Shown: positions 41,753 to 52,424 of the stretch, piece after piece
How the letters are laid out: each line of letters begins with the position of its first letter
How positions within the stretch are numbered: the stretch's first letter is position 1
Assembly (NCBI GenBank): GCA_951799405.1
Contig: OX637343.1
Location: 17,586,524-17,650,523, forward strand
DNA: 64,000 bases
Reading direction: 5' to 3'
Source: Agapetus fuscipes
Lineage: Eukaryota > Arthropoda > Insecta > Trichoptera > Glossosomatidae
The notes under the pieces: generated by a model
The model's database searches: none
Told to the model about the DNA's origin: nothing
What the model saw: only the letters and a program-made list of their open reading frames with translations
Translations under genes and position numbers: made by a program

Positions 41753-42292
41753 TCGGTCCGCAGTCCAATGGTAACATTTCGGACTCTTAAATGGAAGGTT
41801 GTTGGTTCGAATCCCGGTGGAGCACAAAAAATATACCACACATATTTTTAAATATGCGCTTCGCTGGATTGAAAACTAAATAAACCTTTACCAAAGACCG
41901 GTCACCAAAGGCTCATCCAGCCTTACAGCAACTGGGTCTTGCTTGAGAAATGGCGCTTTGTAGCGACGACCCGATCGATAGTTCAGTCGGTAGTACGCTT
42001 GCATTCTATGCTGAGAGCAAGGGTTCGATCCCCACCGAGGGTGTCAGAAATAATTTCCCGTTACGGTAAACTGTAACTGTAACTCTGTCGCCATTCCGCT
42101 AGGGGTGGCCAGAGCATCTGCAGAGTTGCCTCCATATTTTTCCATCCTGACATACCTCTTTCAATTCATTCATATCCATCACCTTTTTCATGCATTTTCT
42201 TCTTTTACGCTTACTTTGTATATCCCATTCAAACCCGAAATAAATAGATACTGGCAAGGTGTACTCAGCCTTCACAAGAAATGTGTTTTTTT
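41753..42292 (+). mobile_element. S1-S2 dimeric SINE split by RTE-B
   Basis: S1 (from CGGTCCGCAGTCCAATGG) joins S2 at GCGACGACCCGATCGATAG. S2 is interrupted after TTCCCGTTACGGT by RTE-B at 42068-42230 and resumes AAACCCGAAATAAATAG. Confidence 0.8.
42068..42230 (-). mobile_element. RTE-B 3' end inserted in S2
   Basis: The minus strand carries MDMNELKE-type codons, the stop and three TTACAG-type units. The S2 halves on both sides fit together exactly. Confidence 0.85.
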
Positions 42293-42547
42293 TTAATTCG
42301 GAAAATGTCGATTAATATAATTATTTGGTTGTCCGGGGTTCACTATATTATAGCAGACGATGAATAAAAGGAATATACATACAAGAGTGAATCTCATTTC
42401 TCACCAAGCTGCGTGCCGGGTGTCCGCAGTCAAATATCTTTATGTGACCGTGAAAATAATAGACAAAATCGTATTTTTGTTAAAACTTTAAAAAAACAAT
42501 AATTCTAAATGTAGATATCTTCAGTCAAGACGAATAACCCGAAAAAG
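42293..42547. other. Unassigned stretch before the Penelope remnant
   Basis: May hold older Penelope sequence, but no frame is recognisable. Confidence 0.35.
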
Positions 42548-42812
42548 TCTGCTATCTGTGAACAATCACAGATAGGGGTGAATCATCTGATACGATTTGA
42601 TAAAACAAAGACTTTATCTAAAGAAAGATTTCTCATCCCTCGACTCGTGAAGGAAGCAATCGAAATACACAGGCACCCCAACTTCAACAGAGACGACAAC
42701 TACAAACTTTCCAGTATATGGAGGCCAGTACTAACTTCTATGATACACCCTTTCATTAATCGGATGATTTCACAGGAACACATAATATTGTCCTTCTGTA
42801 CAAGTGTTATAT
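42548..42812 (+). mobile_element. Penelope-like element, GIY-YIG C-terminal remnant
   Basis: One frame reads KSAICEQSQ, then FDKTKTLSKERFLIPRLVKE, AIEIHRHPNFNRDDNYKLSS and IWRPVL. This is the C-terminal part of the GIY-YIG endonuclease domain of Penelope-like retroelements (EH motif degenerate; the EAIEI...HPNNFNRDDG...L...W.P signature kept with one N lost). The reverse transcriptase and the GIY-YIG motif itself are absent. Confidence 0.85.
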
Positions 42813-42847
42813 AAGGTTAATAATTGTACCTACAACCTTCGAACTCG

Positions 42848-43049
42848 ATCTATAATCTATAATCTAATTTGCAAGGATATATTCATTCAAAGCTCTCAGA
42901 TGTATGCCCACAAACAAACACGTGTAGTTCGCGCTTACAAATGCTGATTGTGTATTTACAAATAAAATCCAAAACTCAAATGAACATAAGCCCTGCAACT
43001 CTTGCCGACATTCCCTGAAACAGGGGTGACATTGGCAAAGTGAACCATT
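42848..43049 (-). repeat. R1c unit, 5' end replaced
   Basis: It runs from GTTCACTTTGCCAATGTCAC to TTAGATTATAGATTATAGAT on the minus strand. The first 45 bases of R1 are missing where the hairpin repeat begins. Confidence 0.8.
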
Positions 43050-43061
43050 GATCAAACAACA

Positions 43062-43199
43062 ATAACTCAACAGTTCGTGGTTCTTCTTTGTAGAAGACAC
43101 ACGCCTCCTGAGGACGTCGGATATGACTCTGACGAAACGTAGAGAAAATCGTTCTTCTCTTTCCACAGTCAGTAACATCCGTTTTTTTCATTCCAAAAA
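43062..43199 (+). repeat. Hairpin-bearing repeat, copy near Penelope remnant
   Basis: CTCCTGAGGACGTCGGATAT, then GACTCTGACGAAACGTAGAG, with ends closely matching 34549-34681 (CATCCGTTTTTTTCAT). It lies 250 bp downstream of the GIY-YIG remnant on the same strand. Confidence 0.65.
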
Positions 43200-43555
43200 A
43201 TGTTTTATGAAGCCCCATTTTTTGGTTAAGGAAAAAATTAAAGCACTGTAGAAGATTATAATGGTGGATCCTCTGCTTCTGCGAGTTCTACCTGTCTTCC
43301 CTGTCTGGCTTTCCTTGCATATATTACTTCATGTAATTACTCCGCGACAGCGCCCGTACCTGCAGCAGGATCACATTAAAATATTATTATCGGTGTGGCG
43401 TGCGGGATGCTGGAGAACTGCCAGCCGAAGAGTTATGGAGGACCTGCGTCTCAGTGCACCAAGTCTGCATCAACATAACCTTATGGTCATGACGCTAGCT
43501 GCAGATGCGAAGCCATCTGCCAAAATACAAAGATCAAAGTTATATTAAATCTTAG
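43200..43555 (+). other. Unclassified open stretch, 95-codon ORF
   Basis: An ORF at 43261-43548 (MVDPLLLRVLPVFPVWLSLH at the start) has higher GC than its surroundings and no recognisable domain. It abuts M6 sequence and may be internal to a longer M6 relative. Confidence 0.3.
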
Positions 43556-43860
43556 AGGCCATGTCTACACATGTAATTATCCTATAGAGAAAGCACAGCA
43601 CACCGTGTACAAATAAAAATAAAAATGTTACTTTTTACTCTGCCAAAACCTTAAGAAATCAAGCGTGCGCTCCACGTCCTGGTTGTTTTGGACTCCAGGA
43701 TCCAACATGCTCACGCCAGGGACCACTTGTTGTGCTTGTGTTGCCTTTAATTAATATCTACACACACTTCTACAAAGATTGGCGGCTATTTGAAAACTCG
43801 AAGCGAGAAATTTTATCAATAGGCCTTATTAGGACATAAGCCTTATTTGGGTCACCCCCC
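43556..43860 (-). mobile_element. M6 element, one end
   Basis: About 300 bp matches the left half of 40451-41032 in reverse, including the GTCACCCCCC terminus followed by TTA. Confidence 0.7.
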
Positions 43861-43957
43861 TTATAAATGGTATATTTTGTGTGCTCCGCCGGGATTCGAA
43901 ACCACAACCTTCCCATTCAGAGTCCGCAGTGTTACCACTGAGCTATGGACTGGTCAA
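43861..43957 (-). mobile_element. S1 head, truncated
   Basis: The tRNA-like head (CCAGTCCATAGCTCAGTGGT) and about 20 bp of body remain. Confidence 0.7.
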
Positions 43958-43962
43958 CGGTC

Positions 43963-44312
43963 TTCTTACTTTCTTCGGCTCATAAGCCATGAAGGCTCAG
44001 GGCCTCCCGCACCACAATCCTCCAGGGGTGTAAGTCTCATCACCACGGTAATTCTTACCTACCGAATATCGGTAATATTTGTATGAAGACCTACTATCAA
44101 TCCAAGATGGCCGTAAGTAAACAGCCTATTAGTTTTCATACAAATATTACCGATATTCGGTAGGTAAGAATTACCGTGGTGATGAGCCTTCCATCCCAGG
44201 ACTCTCTGTCTTGTGCTGCTTCCCTCCATGGTCCCCTCACTCCCAGAACTTCGAAGTCGGCTTTAACGTTGTCTGCCCTCCGCATCCTGGGACGTCCGAC
44301 TGGTTGGTGAAA
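43963..44312 (-). mobile_element. LINE-D 3' end split by an M1 MITE
   Basis: On the minus strand it encodes GRPRMRRADN, then the EVLGVRGPWREAAQDRES region, continuing after the MITE to the stop. It matches 21605-21791 and ends in AGTAAG. Confidence 0.8.
44027..44195. mobile_element. M1 MITE, complete, nested in LINE-D
   Basis: The arms GTCTCATCACCACGGTAATT and AATTACCGTGGTGATGAG extend as a near-perfect inverted repeat of about 65 bp around ACCTACTATCAATCCAAGAT. CCAGG occurs at both edges (44022-44026 and 44196-44200), a possible target duplication. Confidence 0.8.
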
Positions 44313-44336
44313 AGATCAAACTAACCGAACAAATTG

Positions 44337-44790
44337 GACCGGTCCGTAGTCTATTGGTTTCTTCACTTCTGACTCGTAAACAGAAGGTTGTGAGTTTGAA
44401 TCCCGACGGAGAACAAAAAGAATACAATTTAAATTTTCAAATTTATTCTTCACTGCTCAAAGACCGGTCATCAAAAGGTCCATCCAGCCTTACAGCAGCT
44501 GGATCTTGCTTGAGAATTTGTGTTTTGTAGCGACAATCAAGCTCGTTAAAAGTCGTTTCGATAGTTCAGTTGGTAGAATGCTTGCATTCTATTCCGAGAA
44601 CAAGGGTTCGAGCCCCACCGAGGGTGTCAGAAATGATTTGCCGTTTCGGTGTCTATTTCAAAACCAAAATAAATACCGGCAAGGTGTACTTAGCTTTCAC
44701 AACAAATGAGAACCAGCACTCCCACCCACTTTAACTGAAAGGGGTTGGTGTGAGGCCGGCCCCCTTTCCCGTAAAAATATATAGGTTCAA
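44337..44790 (+). mobile_element. S1-S2 dimeric SINE
   Basis: The S1 head (GGTCCGTAGTCTATTGGTTT) and body join S2 at AAGCTCGTTAAAAGTCG. S2 is truncated after ATATATAGGTTCAAATAT. Confidence 0.8.
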
Positions 44791-44918
44791 ATATAGCAAG
44801 AGAAGAGCAAATTTGAAAATATAAAAGGTATATTTTTTGTGCTCCGCAGGGATTCTTCGGACCCACAACCTTCCATTTACGAGTCCGAAGCGTAACCACT
44901 GGACTACGGACCGATCTA
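44791..44918 (-). mobile_element. S1 SINE head half
   Basis: Head (GATCGGTCCGTAGTCCAGTG) plus 60 bp of body, abutting the end of the S1-S2 dimer. Confidence 0.75.
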
Positions 44919-45257
44919 GTACCTATTTCAATATACTTTCTCACGTATGAGTTATTGATGGATTGTTGATATTTCGAGTGTGGGAATTGGAGTTGTGTCG
45001 TGTATGGAGATCCAGTAACGTAGGCGCTTCCACTACCTAAGTAGGTAAGGGCCTCCCTTGATTAAAGACTGACCTCTAAGATCAAGAGAAAAACGAAATC
45101 CGAACCGAAATATTCCGAAAAAAACAATGTTCAACAAACAAGATCCAAAATTTCAAGCTTCATTTGCTTAGAATATGTAAATTGTTGAAATTTTAGATAT
45201 GTTGTAAAAAATGACATCCGCAAAAACGAGTCAAAGAAAAAAGGCGAGTGTAACATT
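44919..45257. other. Unassigned stretch
   Basis: No supported feature. Confidence 0.5.
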
Positions 45258-45492
45258 TTTATTTTTACAGGTGAGGGGGCCGGTCTTACGCTAACCACTT
45301 CAGTTGAAGTGGCGGCGCCTGAGGGGGCTGGTACTCATTTCATGTGAAGGCTGAGTAAACCTTGCCAGTTTTATTTTTGGGTTTGAATAAACACCGAAAC
45401 GGGAAATCATTTCTGCCATCCTCGTTAGGATTTGAACATGAGCTCTCAGCATGAAATGCAAGCACTCTACCAACTGAGCTATCATCCGAGTC
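45258..45492 (-). mobile_element. S2 SINE, tail lost
   Basis: Head (CGGATGATAGCTCAGTTGGT) and body down to TTTACAGGTGAGGGGG are present, with a deletion at the GAGGGGGCTGG segment. Confidence 0.8.
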
Positions 45493-46139
45493 AAAAAATA
45501 AAAATAAAATTGTAAGTGAATTAATACTGTAGTTCAAAAAAATATAAAAAATAAATCAGCATGAATTTTTACAGCGTTAAAAAATATACAAAACTATGTT
45601 ATTTTTTAAAATAAAAACAACTTAATTACATTTTTTTAAACGTGAAAATTCAAATAATATAAGTAAGGCTAAACCTTTCACAAAAGTGTTCAACATCTGC
45701 GCTTGTATTTATTTGTATTCAGATGGAAATGAATAATGCGTGTGCCCCCTTGGTAGTCAAATTGTGGGATATTTTTTTAAATAGACCCTCGGGTATTAAT
45801 TATTGCTCATTAAAATTTATTTCCAAATAACACAAAAAACCTGAGTTACAGTTCTGCGTGCTAGCGAGTCCATCCCTACAAATCCTCCTATGCCTATATT
45901 AAGGTAGCATAGCCTTCTATTGTTCTTATGCTTAAAAAGCCATGGATGTTGAATTGGGAGAGACGAATTAAAACCATCAAAGTGTTCTTGACTTTAATAT
46001 TATTTTAGTTCGTAATTTTAAGTTGCACAAAGATATTGTATGTTTTCATATTGACAGATTTTTTTAAGTGAATTATTATGTTTATTTTCCAAAAATATAT
46101 ACATAGAAAAAGGAGAATGTATTTACAAGTAGATATTAT
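45493..46139. other. Unassigned AT-rich stretch
   Basis: No supported feature. Confidence 0.5.
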
Positions 46140-48278
46140 TTCCTTAGCTTGTAGGTTGGTATGACGCTGACCACTCACACTATAAAAAATGGTTCACTTT
46201 GCCAATACCATGCCTATTCCAGGGAAGGTCGGCAACAGTTTCAGGGCTTATTTTCATTTGAGATTGGATTTTTATGTTATACTAGCAGACCAAACCGCGC
46301 TCTCGCACGGTTGGCTGCTAGGCCCTCCGGGCAGTTTTTAGTCTGGCTTCGCCATACCTGTTTGCCCACGAAAGACGAATTTAAGTTAAAAATGTACAGT
46401 ATGCATAGAAGTACATCACAGTCACATTATTTTCAGTTTCAATGTCAGAAGAATGTAATACATAAGTTGGTTCATGTTACTAATAAAAAAAGTCAGGATA
46501 GTAATAATATTTAATATTTTTAAAAGATCCATGAGAACTGACCAACAACAACAACAAAAAAGTGGACAGTTTTATGGTAGAATCCCAGGCCTGATCGTGC
46601 TACTTCCTTTTGTTGTGCAGGTGCTGAAGTCTTTATCCTGCTTTTTATTTCTGCTCTTTATTTTTCTGGTGATGGTTTATAATGATCGACCCGTTCATTA
46701 TCATTTAAGTATATAACTTGTCTTTACTGCTCTTTTTTGTTTTGCTTGTAATAGTATCTAAGCGTACCTGTGTTGCTTGCAATTGTCTTATAGTGGCATG
46801 AAACATGACTGCGTTTGCCATATGGCATTGTTTTTTCGGTACTGGTGCTTTTGTTTTTAAATTGTTCCAGCTGATCTTATTGTCATGAAATGCCTTCAAA
46901 CTGCTCGTCCGGCTCTGAATTATCTTTTGATATCTTAAAACTCCTTGTGATACTTTTCACGATATTTTAGTGTCTGATACTGCTTGGTACCTGAAGATAC
47001 CTTAAAATCCCTAAACTCACAATCTACAAAAAATCTAAGTATGGGAAAACGTTTGACCCATAGACAGAATTTTAAGAAAAAAATGACTTTTGAAAATTAA
47101 AAAAAAAATCTTGTTTACTTTTTTTATTTTTATATAAAAGACACTTTTTATGAAATTTTACTTTTTAAATATTTGTTCAAGGAAATTAGCCGTAGAAAAA
47201 AAGTTTCTTCCAACATTTATAGGATTTACTAAAATGCATTTAAAATTCGAGTATGAGGCCTATAAATTCAAAATGACCGCCTGCAGAGCAATATACTTTT
47301 TTAGTTGGTATGGCGGGTATGCAAAATTTACACTTGCTGTGAATGTCCTATTACATATCTTTACACTTTGCTAAATTAAAATTGTAAATGTAGCATCCAA
47401 ATAGTTGATTTTTTTACTTATAAATTTGACTTTTTTGTGAAAATCGGGTTTTTCAAAATTTTGTTCGAAAAAAATTGTCATTGAAAAAAGTTTTCTTTCA
47501 AAAAATGTTGACATAAGCAAAACCAAATTGATGATTGAGGAAAAACCTTCAGACTTTTAAAATGAACGCCAGGAGAATGTTAAATATTGAAGAAACCAAA
47601 AAAAATGTATCGCAGCTACTCTTAATCCTTCATGTATTTCGTTGTTCTTTTGAAAATATTTAAGTCTGTTTATGTTGAGGTGGCATGCCTAATTTCAATG
47701 TTCCAACTTTATGCATGCGCCCGTTGTGGTACCTGAAAGTTATTATTTTTTATTTTTTTCTATGTAGGTATTTACAAATTTTGTTTTAAGAATTTACTTT
47801 TTGCGAAAAAGTTTGTTCCAAAAGTTGTTAAAATTACTAAGATACATGACTGTTTTGAATATTAAGCCTGTAAATTCAAAATGGCCGCCAGCGGCATGAT
47901 TTCAATTTTCAGTCTGTATCGCAGGTATACGAAATATGCACGTGACGTCATCCGGACCCTGACAGTTGTTTAGCCACTGACACTTTATGGGGGCATGCAA
48001 AATTTCAGCATCGTGCGGCGAACGGTCTGGGCGCCTATAATGGTACAAATATACAAACAAACACACAAACAAACAAACAAACAAACAAACAAACACCAAA
48101 AATTCTGGAATTGAGCGTTAGTTCAGTTTATCAAGAGAAACACTTTTTAGAAAAACATTTTTGCAAATTCGAAAAAAACAGACGCAAATACCCCTTCCTT
48201 TTTTATATATAAGAAGTCCACATGCGGCATGAATTATGCGCGTCTGCTTGTGGGAATGCATTACATATCTTTGCAACC
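46140..48278 (+). repeat. R1b unit split by a 1.9-kb insertion
   Basis: The left part (46140-46277) ends TTTTTATGTTAT and the right part (48212-48278) resumes GTCCACATGCGGCATG. Together they make one R1b that lost a few central bases. Confidence 0.75.
46278..48211. mobile_element. Unclassified 1.9-kb interspersed element
   Basis: Placed by the interrupted R1b. The left end holds a small hairpin (CTAGCAGACC...GGTTGGCTGCTAG). An isolated mirror of it sits at 63342-63374. The interior is AT-rich with two related blocks (TAAATTCAAAATGACCGCC near 47265 and TAAATTCAAAATGGCCGCC near 47870). The right end has a CAAA array (48055-48092) and TTTTTATATATAAGA. No ORF shows a domain. Confidence 0.6.
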
Positions 48279-48401
48279 GATAGATAGTCAAAATGTATGT
48301 TTTCTTATTGATGTTGGAAATCGCAGTTTTTTATTGTGAATTATGTTTATTTTCCAAAAAGATATACATAGAAAAGGAGAATAAATTTACAAGTATTATT
48401 T

Positions 48402-48540
48402 CTAATCTAATCTAAGTTGCAAAGATATGTTACATTGGAGATTCACAATACATGCATTCTTACAACCAGACACGTACAAGTTCGCGCTTGCACATGCGTC
48501 ATGTGAACCTACAACATTAAAACCAAATCTCAAATGGACA
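48402..48540 (-). repeat. R1a 3' half
   Basis: It runs from TGTCCATTTGAGATTTGG to GCAACTTAGATTAGATTA. Its left side is cut off by the S1L that follows. Confidence 0.8.
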
Positions 48541-48544
48541 TTTT

Positions 48545-48880
48545 TCAACTATTTTTAAGAAATCCTATGCGGAAGACTCCCAGACTTTCAGAGACTCTAG
48601 GGGACTATGATACTTGTTGTAGTGCCGCAGAGGTGTTTTCTACGAGATTTGGTCGTCGCTACAAAGCACCAATACTCAAGCAAGACCCAGTTGCTGTAAG
48701 GCTGGATGGACCTTTTAGTGACCGGTCTTTGGTAATGGTTTTATGATTTTTTTAACCCAGCGAAGAGCATATTTGAATGTATAAATGCCATATTTTTTTG
48801 CGCTCCGCCGTGATTTCAACCCATAATCTTCTTCATTTACAAGTCAGAAGTTTTAACCACTAGACTACGGACCGGTAATA
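48545..48880 (-). mobile_element. S1L SINE, complete
   Basis: Head (ACCGGTCCGTAGTCTAGTGG), body and long tail with ACCTCTGCGGCACTACAACA and AGGATTTCTTAAAAA. The tail abuts R1a, its presumed target. Confidence 0.85.
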
Positions 48881-49302
48881 TTGTTGACCGGTTATATTGT
48901 AGGATACGGATTAAAAATAAATAACTTTGAGAATTTATAATGTAAAAAAAAACTGACCAAAAAGACAGCTCACCGCTTTTAAACTATAGGCGGCTATGCT
49001 CGGACTCATTTCAATAATACATCGATGTAACCCTTTTTTGTGGGTTTTAAAGAGTGAAATCCAGGTGGATCATGCGGTGAAACAAAATAAACCATTAGTC
49101 AGGAGGAGCTGCCTCCCGCCAGGCTGCATCATCAGGATCTGGGGATCCCATCGTCCCCACAAATATCCTGGACGATCCATGCATGGAAATAACTCATTTA
49201 TCTTCAACCAATGTGCCACGTTTTACATTAAAAAATATTGGTTTCTATTCTACCATTTAGTATGGAAGGTTCTCACAGGTATTTTTTTATTCAAAAAAAG
49301 TT
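48881..49302. other. Unassigned stretch
   Basis: A long ORF that begins near 48996 owes its length to antisense RTE-B. The non-repeat part has no domain. Confidence 0.45.
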
Positions 49303-49800
49303 GTAACTGTTACTCTGTCGCCATTCCGCTAGGGGTGGCCAGAGCCTCTGCAGAGCTGCCTCCATTTTTTCCTATCCTTACATTCCTTTTTCAATTCATT
49401 CATATCCATCACCTTTTTCATGCATTTTCTTCTTTTACGCTCGCTTTGTACATCCCATTCTTTCACAATCTCCACAATTTGATTACTCCATACTTTTCTC
49501 GGTCGTCCCTTACCTCTTTTTCCTTTCACACTACCTCGGTATACATACTTTGTCAGTCTATCATCATTCATTCTTTCCACATGCCCAAACCATCTCATCA
49601 CATTATTTTGTACCTTAACTTTCACATCCTCTTTCAAAAAACATTATTTCTTTACCAATTCATTCCTAGCTCTATCCCTCAGAGTTTTTCCTGTCATGCT
49701 TCTCAAATGCTTCATTTCCACCGTACATATTTAACTTACTTCGCTATCATTCACTGTCCATGCTTCACTTCCATACATCAAAGTCGGTATCAATATGCCA
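49303..49800 (-). mobile_element. RTE-B LINE 3' end, longest copy
   Basis: The minus strand encodes MRWFGHVERMNDDRLTKYVY, GKRGKGRPRKVWSNQIVEIV and MDMNELKKECKDRKKWRQLC up to the stop at about 49329. Further upstream, MYGSEAWTVND-like codons appear in another frame (49640-49790). It shows that RTE-B has the same C-terminal layout as RTE-A. Confidence 0.85.
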
Positions 49801-49869
49801 TTGTGTACCTACCGCATTTCTCAGTAGGTATACACGTGTTAATTTATAATGACTAAGAATTTGCTGATG

Positions 49870-50445
49870 GGTTGTTATGAGGCTGACCCCCCGTGCTGTA
49901 AAAATTGGTTCACCTTTGCCAAATTTTAAAGCACTCGGAGGAACGGCCCCTTCTTACTTAGCCGAATTATGTAAGCTTGACGAGATTTTTGATAAGCGGT
50001 GCACTCTTCGCTCAGCGCAGAGTGATGCTATCAACAAGCTGAAAATGCCATCTCGACGGAGCAGAACGGGCTTTGGGGATAGGGCGTTCAGTTCGGCGGG
50101 ACCGTTGTGCTGGAACCGGCTGCCTTTGAAGCTGAGGACGGAAACCAGCGAGGAGCGCTTCAGGAAGGAGCTGAAGACCACCATCTTCACAAGAAGAGAG
50201 TGAGCGGTGGGCGCCCTTGGGGTGGCTGGAGCCACTAAACGGCGCCCAAAAGAAGAATAAGTCATCCAAATATATATATAATGCCACCCCGGTTTCAGGG
50301 AAAGGCGGCTGGAGTCGCAAGGTTTATGTTCATGTGAGGTTTTTTTGTATCCACACATGCAGAATGTGAAGGCGCGAACCTACATGTACCTACCTTGAAT
50401 GTTAACATATATCTTGCAGCTTAGATTATAGATTATAGATAGATT
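49870..50445 (+). repeat. R1d unit split by a CR1 end
   Basis: The left 50 bp (to CACCTTTGCCA) and the right 160 bp (from AATGCCACCCCGGTTTCAGG) fit together around 49922-50281. Confidence 0.8.
49922..50281 (+). mobile_element. CR1-like LINE 3' end inserted in R1d
   Basis: It encodes FKALGGTAPSYLAELCKLDE, then TGFGDRAFSSAGPLCWNRLP and FRKELKTTIFTRRE with a stop at 50203. The 3' UTR (GGCGCCCAAAAGAAGAATAA) ends GTCATCC and AT repeats. The C-terminal frame is fully open. Confidence 0.85.
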
Positions 50446-50566
50446 TAGAATATGAGGAAAAATATGTAATGTTATGAAGCAGGACAGACTCATTATTTCA
50501 ATACAAAATAATGTACCTAAAAAACGTAATCATGCTAAACATATTATAGAAGAACTACGTACTGCG

Positions 50567-50770
50567 TTGTTAGAGGGATCCCATGTGGCGTGTGGAACCT
50601 ATTTATTTTGATTGGCAAAGAGACCGGCCTTCCGCCAACCACTTCAGTTTAAGTGGGGGTTTCCCAGCTTGATTTTTATGAACTTACTTCTGCTTGAGAG
50701 CGTGCATTAAATATGAACCTTAATTTTGAATATATTTTTGCAGCTTAAATTAAAGATTAAGTAAGTAAAT
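50567..50770. repeat. S2 (-) tail half next to R1 (+) tail
   Basis: S2 on minus (50567-50672) has lost its head. An R1c/d-like 3' end follows (50690-50768, ending GCAGCTTAAATTAAAGATTA). Confidence 0.65.
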
Positions 50771-50999
50771 TAATATCTTGTTCACATCTACGATTTTAAG
50801 CAACTTTTACCGATAAATCTATTCCCTGTCTCAGAACGAGGGGATTTATAATAATAATGGTTATGTTTGTATATTTTTCATTTCCCTTACAAATCCTGAG
50901 GTAGCTTCCAAAAAAACATTTGGATGTTTTTTTTTAAATAGGTAGGTATTTAAAATTACTTTATTTATAAGACTGGCTAGTCTTCCAACGCCTCCGATA
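50771..50999. other. Unassigned stretch
   Basis: No supported feature. Confidence 0.45.
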
Positions 51000-51310
51000 G
51001 CCAGCCATTCAATTGAAATTCAAAAATGGAACTCGATAAAAAATGACAATCATCAAAGATGGCGGCCGACGCAGAGCAAACGCAACAGCTGAAACGCATT
51101 TTCTTTTTCATCCCGGCGGCAGATTTCACAAGGACTTCGCGCCTTTGTACCAGCGAATTAGATTCTTTTATTGAAAGGATTAAATAAAAAAAACTATCTA
51201 CTGCCCATTGAATGAGAGAAATAGATAGAAAAAATGTTTGGATGTAAAACGTCAAATCACGCTCGGCGGTATACAAAGCGCGACGTCCATTTTATCTGAT
51301 TGGACGATGA
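51000..51310 (+). promoter_or_regulatory. GC-rich promoter-like patch with a 42-codon ORF
   Basis: AAGATGGCGGCC at 51057-51068 is a YY1-type sequence often found at start sites of housekeeping genes. Its ATG (51059, strong context AAGATGG) opens a 42-codon ORF to 51187 (MAADAEQTQQLKRIFFFIPA at the start). A CCAAT box in reverse (ATTGG) is at 51299. It matches none of the window's repeats. It could be a first exon or a small gene; a 99-codon minus-strand ORF overlaps it, so the strand is not certain. Confidence 0.3.
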
Positions 51311-51607
51311 TGATTGAGCGGGTAGTGAGCTGTACACAAATGTAATTACGTTTTGAATTTGTGTTCTAAAAATATATCAACTTGAAATAATTTTGTGTTT
51401 GTGAGCAGTGCATTTTCGCATGGGAAAAGTGTTCCCAATTTAAATTTTGACATTTTTTCAACATTTTACCAAATGGACTCGGTATTTTTTTTTTTAGTTC
51501 GATTTGTTTTCTCAGCGAGCAAACGTTACATAGTCTTGTATGGAACTGCCGTCCTTAGCAACGAATAACAATATTTTTGTTTGCCTTTTCTCTAGCAACC
51601 CGGATAC
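51311..51607. other. Unassigned stretch
   Basis: Two TAGCAAC motifs (near 51556 and 51593) resemble RFX half-sites; weak. Confidence 0.3.
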
Positions 51608-51733
51608 TAATCTAATCTAATCTAATCTAAGCTGCAAAGATATATATCATTTAAGATTCATACTAAATGCATTCCCACAAGCAGATATGTATAATTTCGC
51701 GCTAACACATGCCGCATGTGGACATACAATTTT
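51608..51733 (-). repeat. R1b 3' half
   Basis: TAATC tail units, then GCAGCTTAGATTAG-type end and body to ATTGTATGTCCACATGCGG on the minus strand. Confidence 0.75.
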
Positions 51734-52069
51734 GTTTATGTCAGTTCACGTGTGGACCTCATTGAGTCCGCTCTTTTGGCATAGACAATAAATTTGTGAT
51801 TCCACATAGATGGGTCACTAGGGAAATGGCTAAGTACGATTTTGCTATTGGTTGCTTAGTTTTCATTCCAAATTTGTCAATTTAAAATATAACGCGTGTT
51901 ATCTGTCAACTTGCAGCCATTATTATTCACAATAGTAGGTACCTACCAGCTTTCCAGGAACATTTTTACATTCGCCCGAGTTTTTTTGTACACATGGAAA
52001 TGCAACTGTGAAGTTCTTTGTTCTCTTTATTACTAATGACCATTTTTGTAAGTAAGTTGAAACACAAAT
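51734..52069. other. Unassigned stretch
   Basis: No supported feature. Confidence 0.5.
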
Positions 52070-52424
52070 CTGTACCTTAGAGCATAAACAACGGTAGTCA
52101 CATTTACTGAAAATGTGCACTTTTTAAAACCATCATAACTTCTAAACTAGACGAGATATTTTTGTTCTGGAAAAACTGTTTCTCTTATTTTATCAATATT
52201 GATTAAATGTGAAGTAATGTGAACAACGGATGTGGAACTTCCGTGGTTTATGCTCGCACTTTTATGTGCATCCCATATTTATTACACTTGATATCTCAGT
52301 AACTATGAGTCCGAGGACTCCAATATTTTTACCACTTATAGAACAGCTAATTATAATAATTTCTACATCATTAACTCAAAAACGCAAAAAAGTGGACTTC
52401 CGTTGTTTATGCTCTAAGGCACAG
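52070..52424. mobile_element. M5 TIR element, copy 1
   Basis: The ends CTGTACCTTAGAGCATAAAC and GTTTATGCTCTAAGGCACAG are inverted repeats of about 30 bp enclosing 300 bp without coding potential. The whole unit recurs at 55265-55652. AT dinucleotides flank both ends. Confidence 0.75.

Noticed and set aside
43261..43548. 95-codon ORF as a host gene
   Set aside because: It lies between transposon fragments, has no domain, and probably belongs to a longer M6-related element.
48996..49856. 286-codon plus-strand ORF
   Set aside because: Its second half is the antisense of the RTE-B C-terminus (49303-49800). The first part has no recognisable domain.
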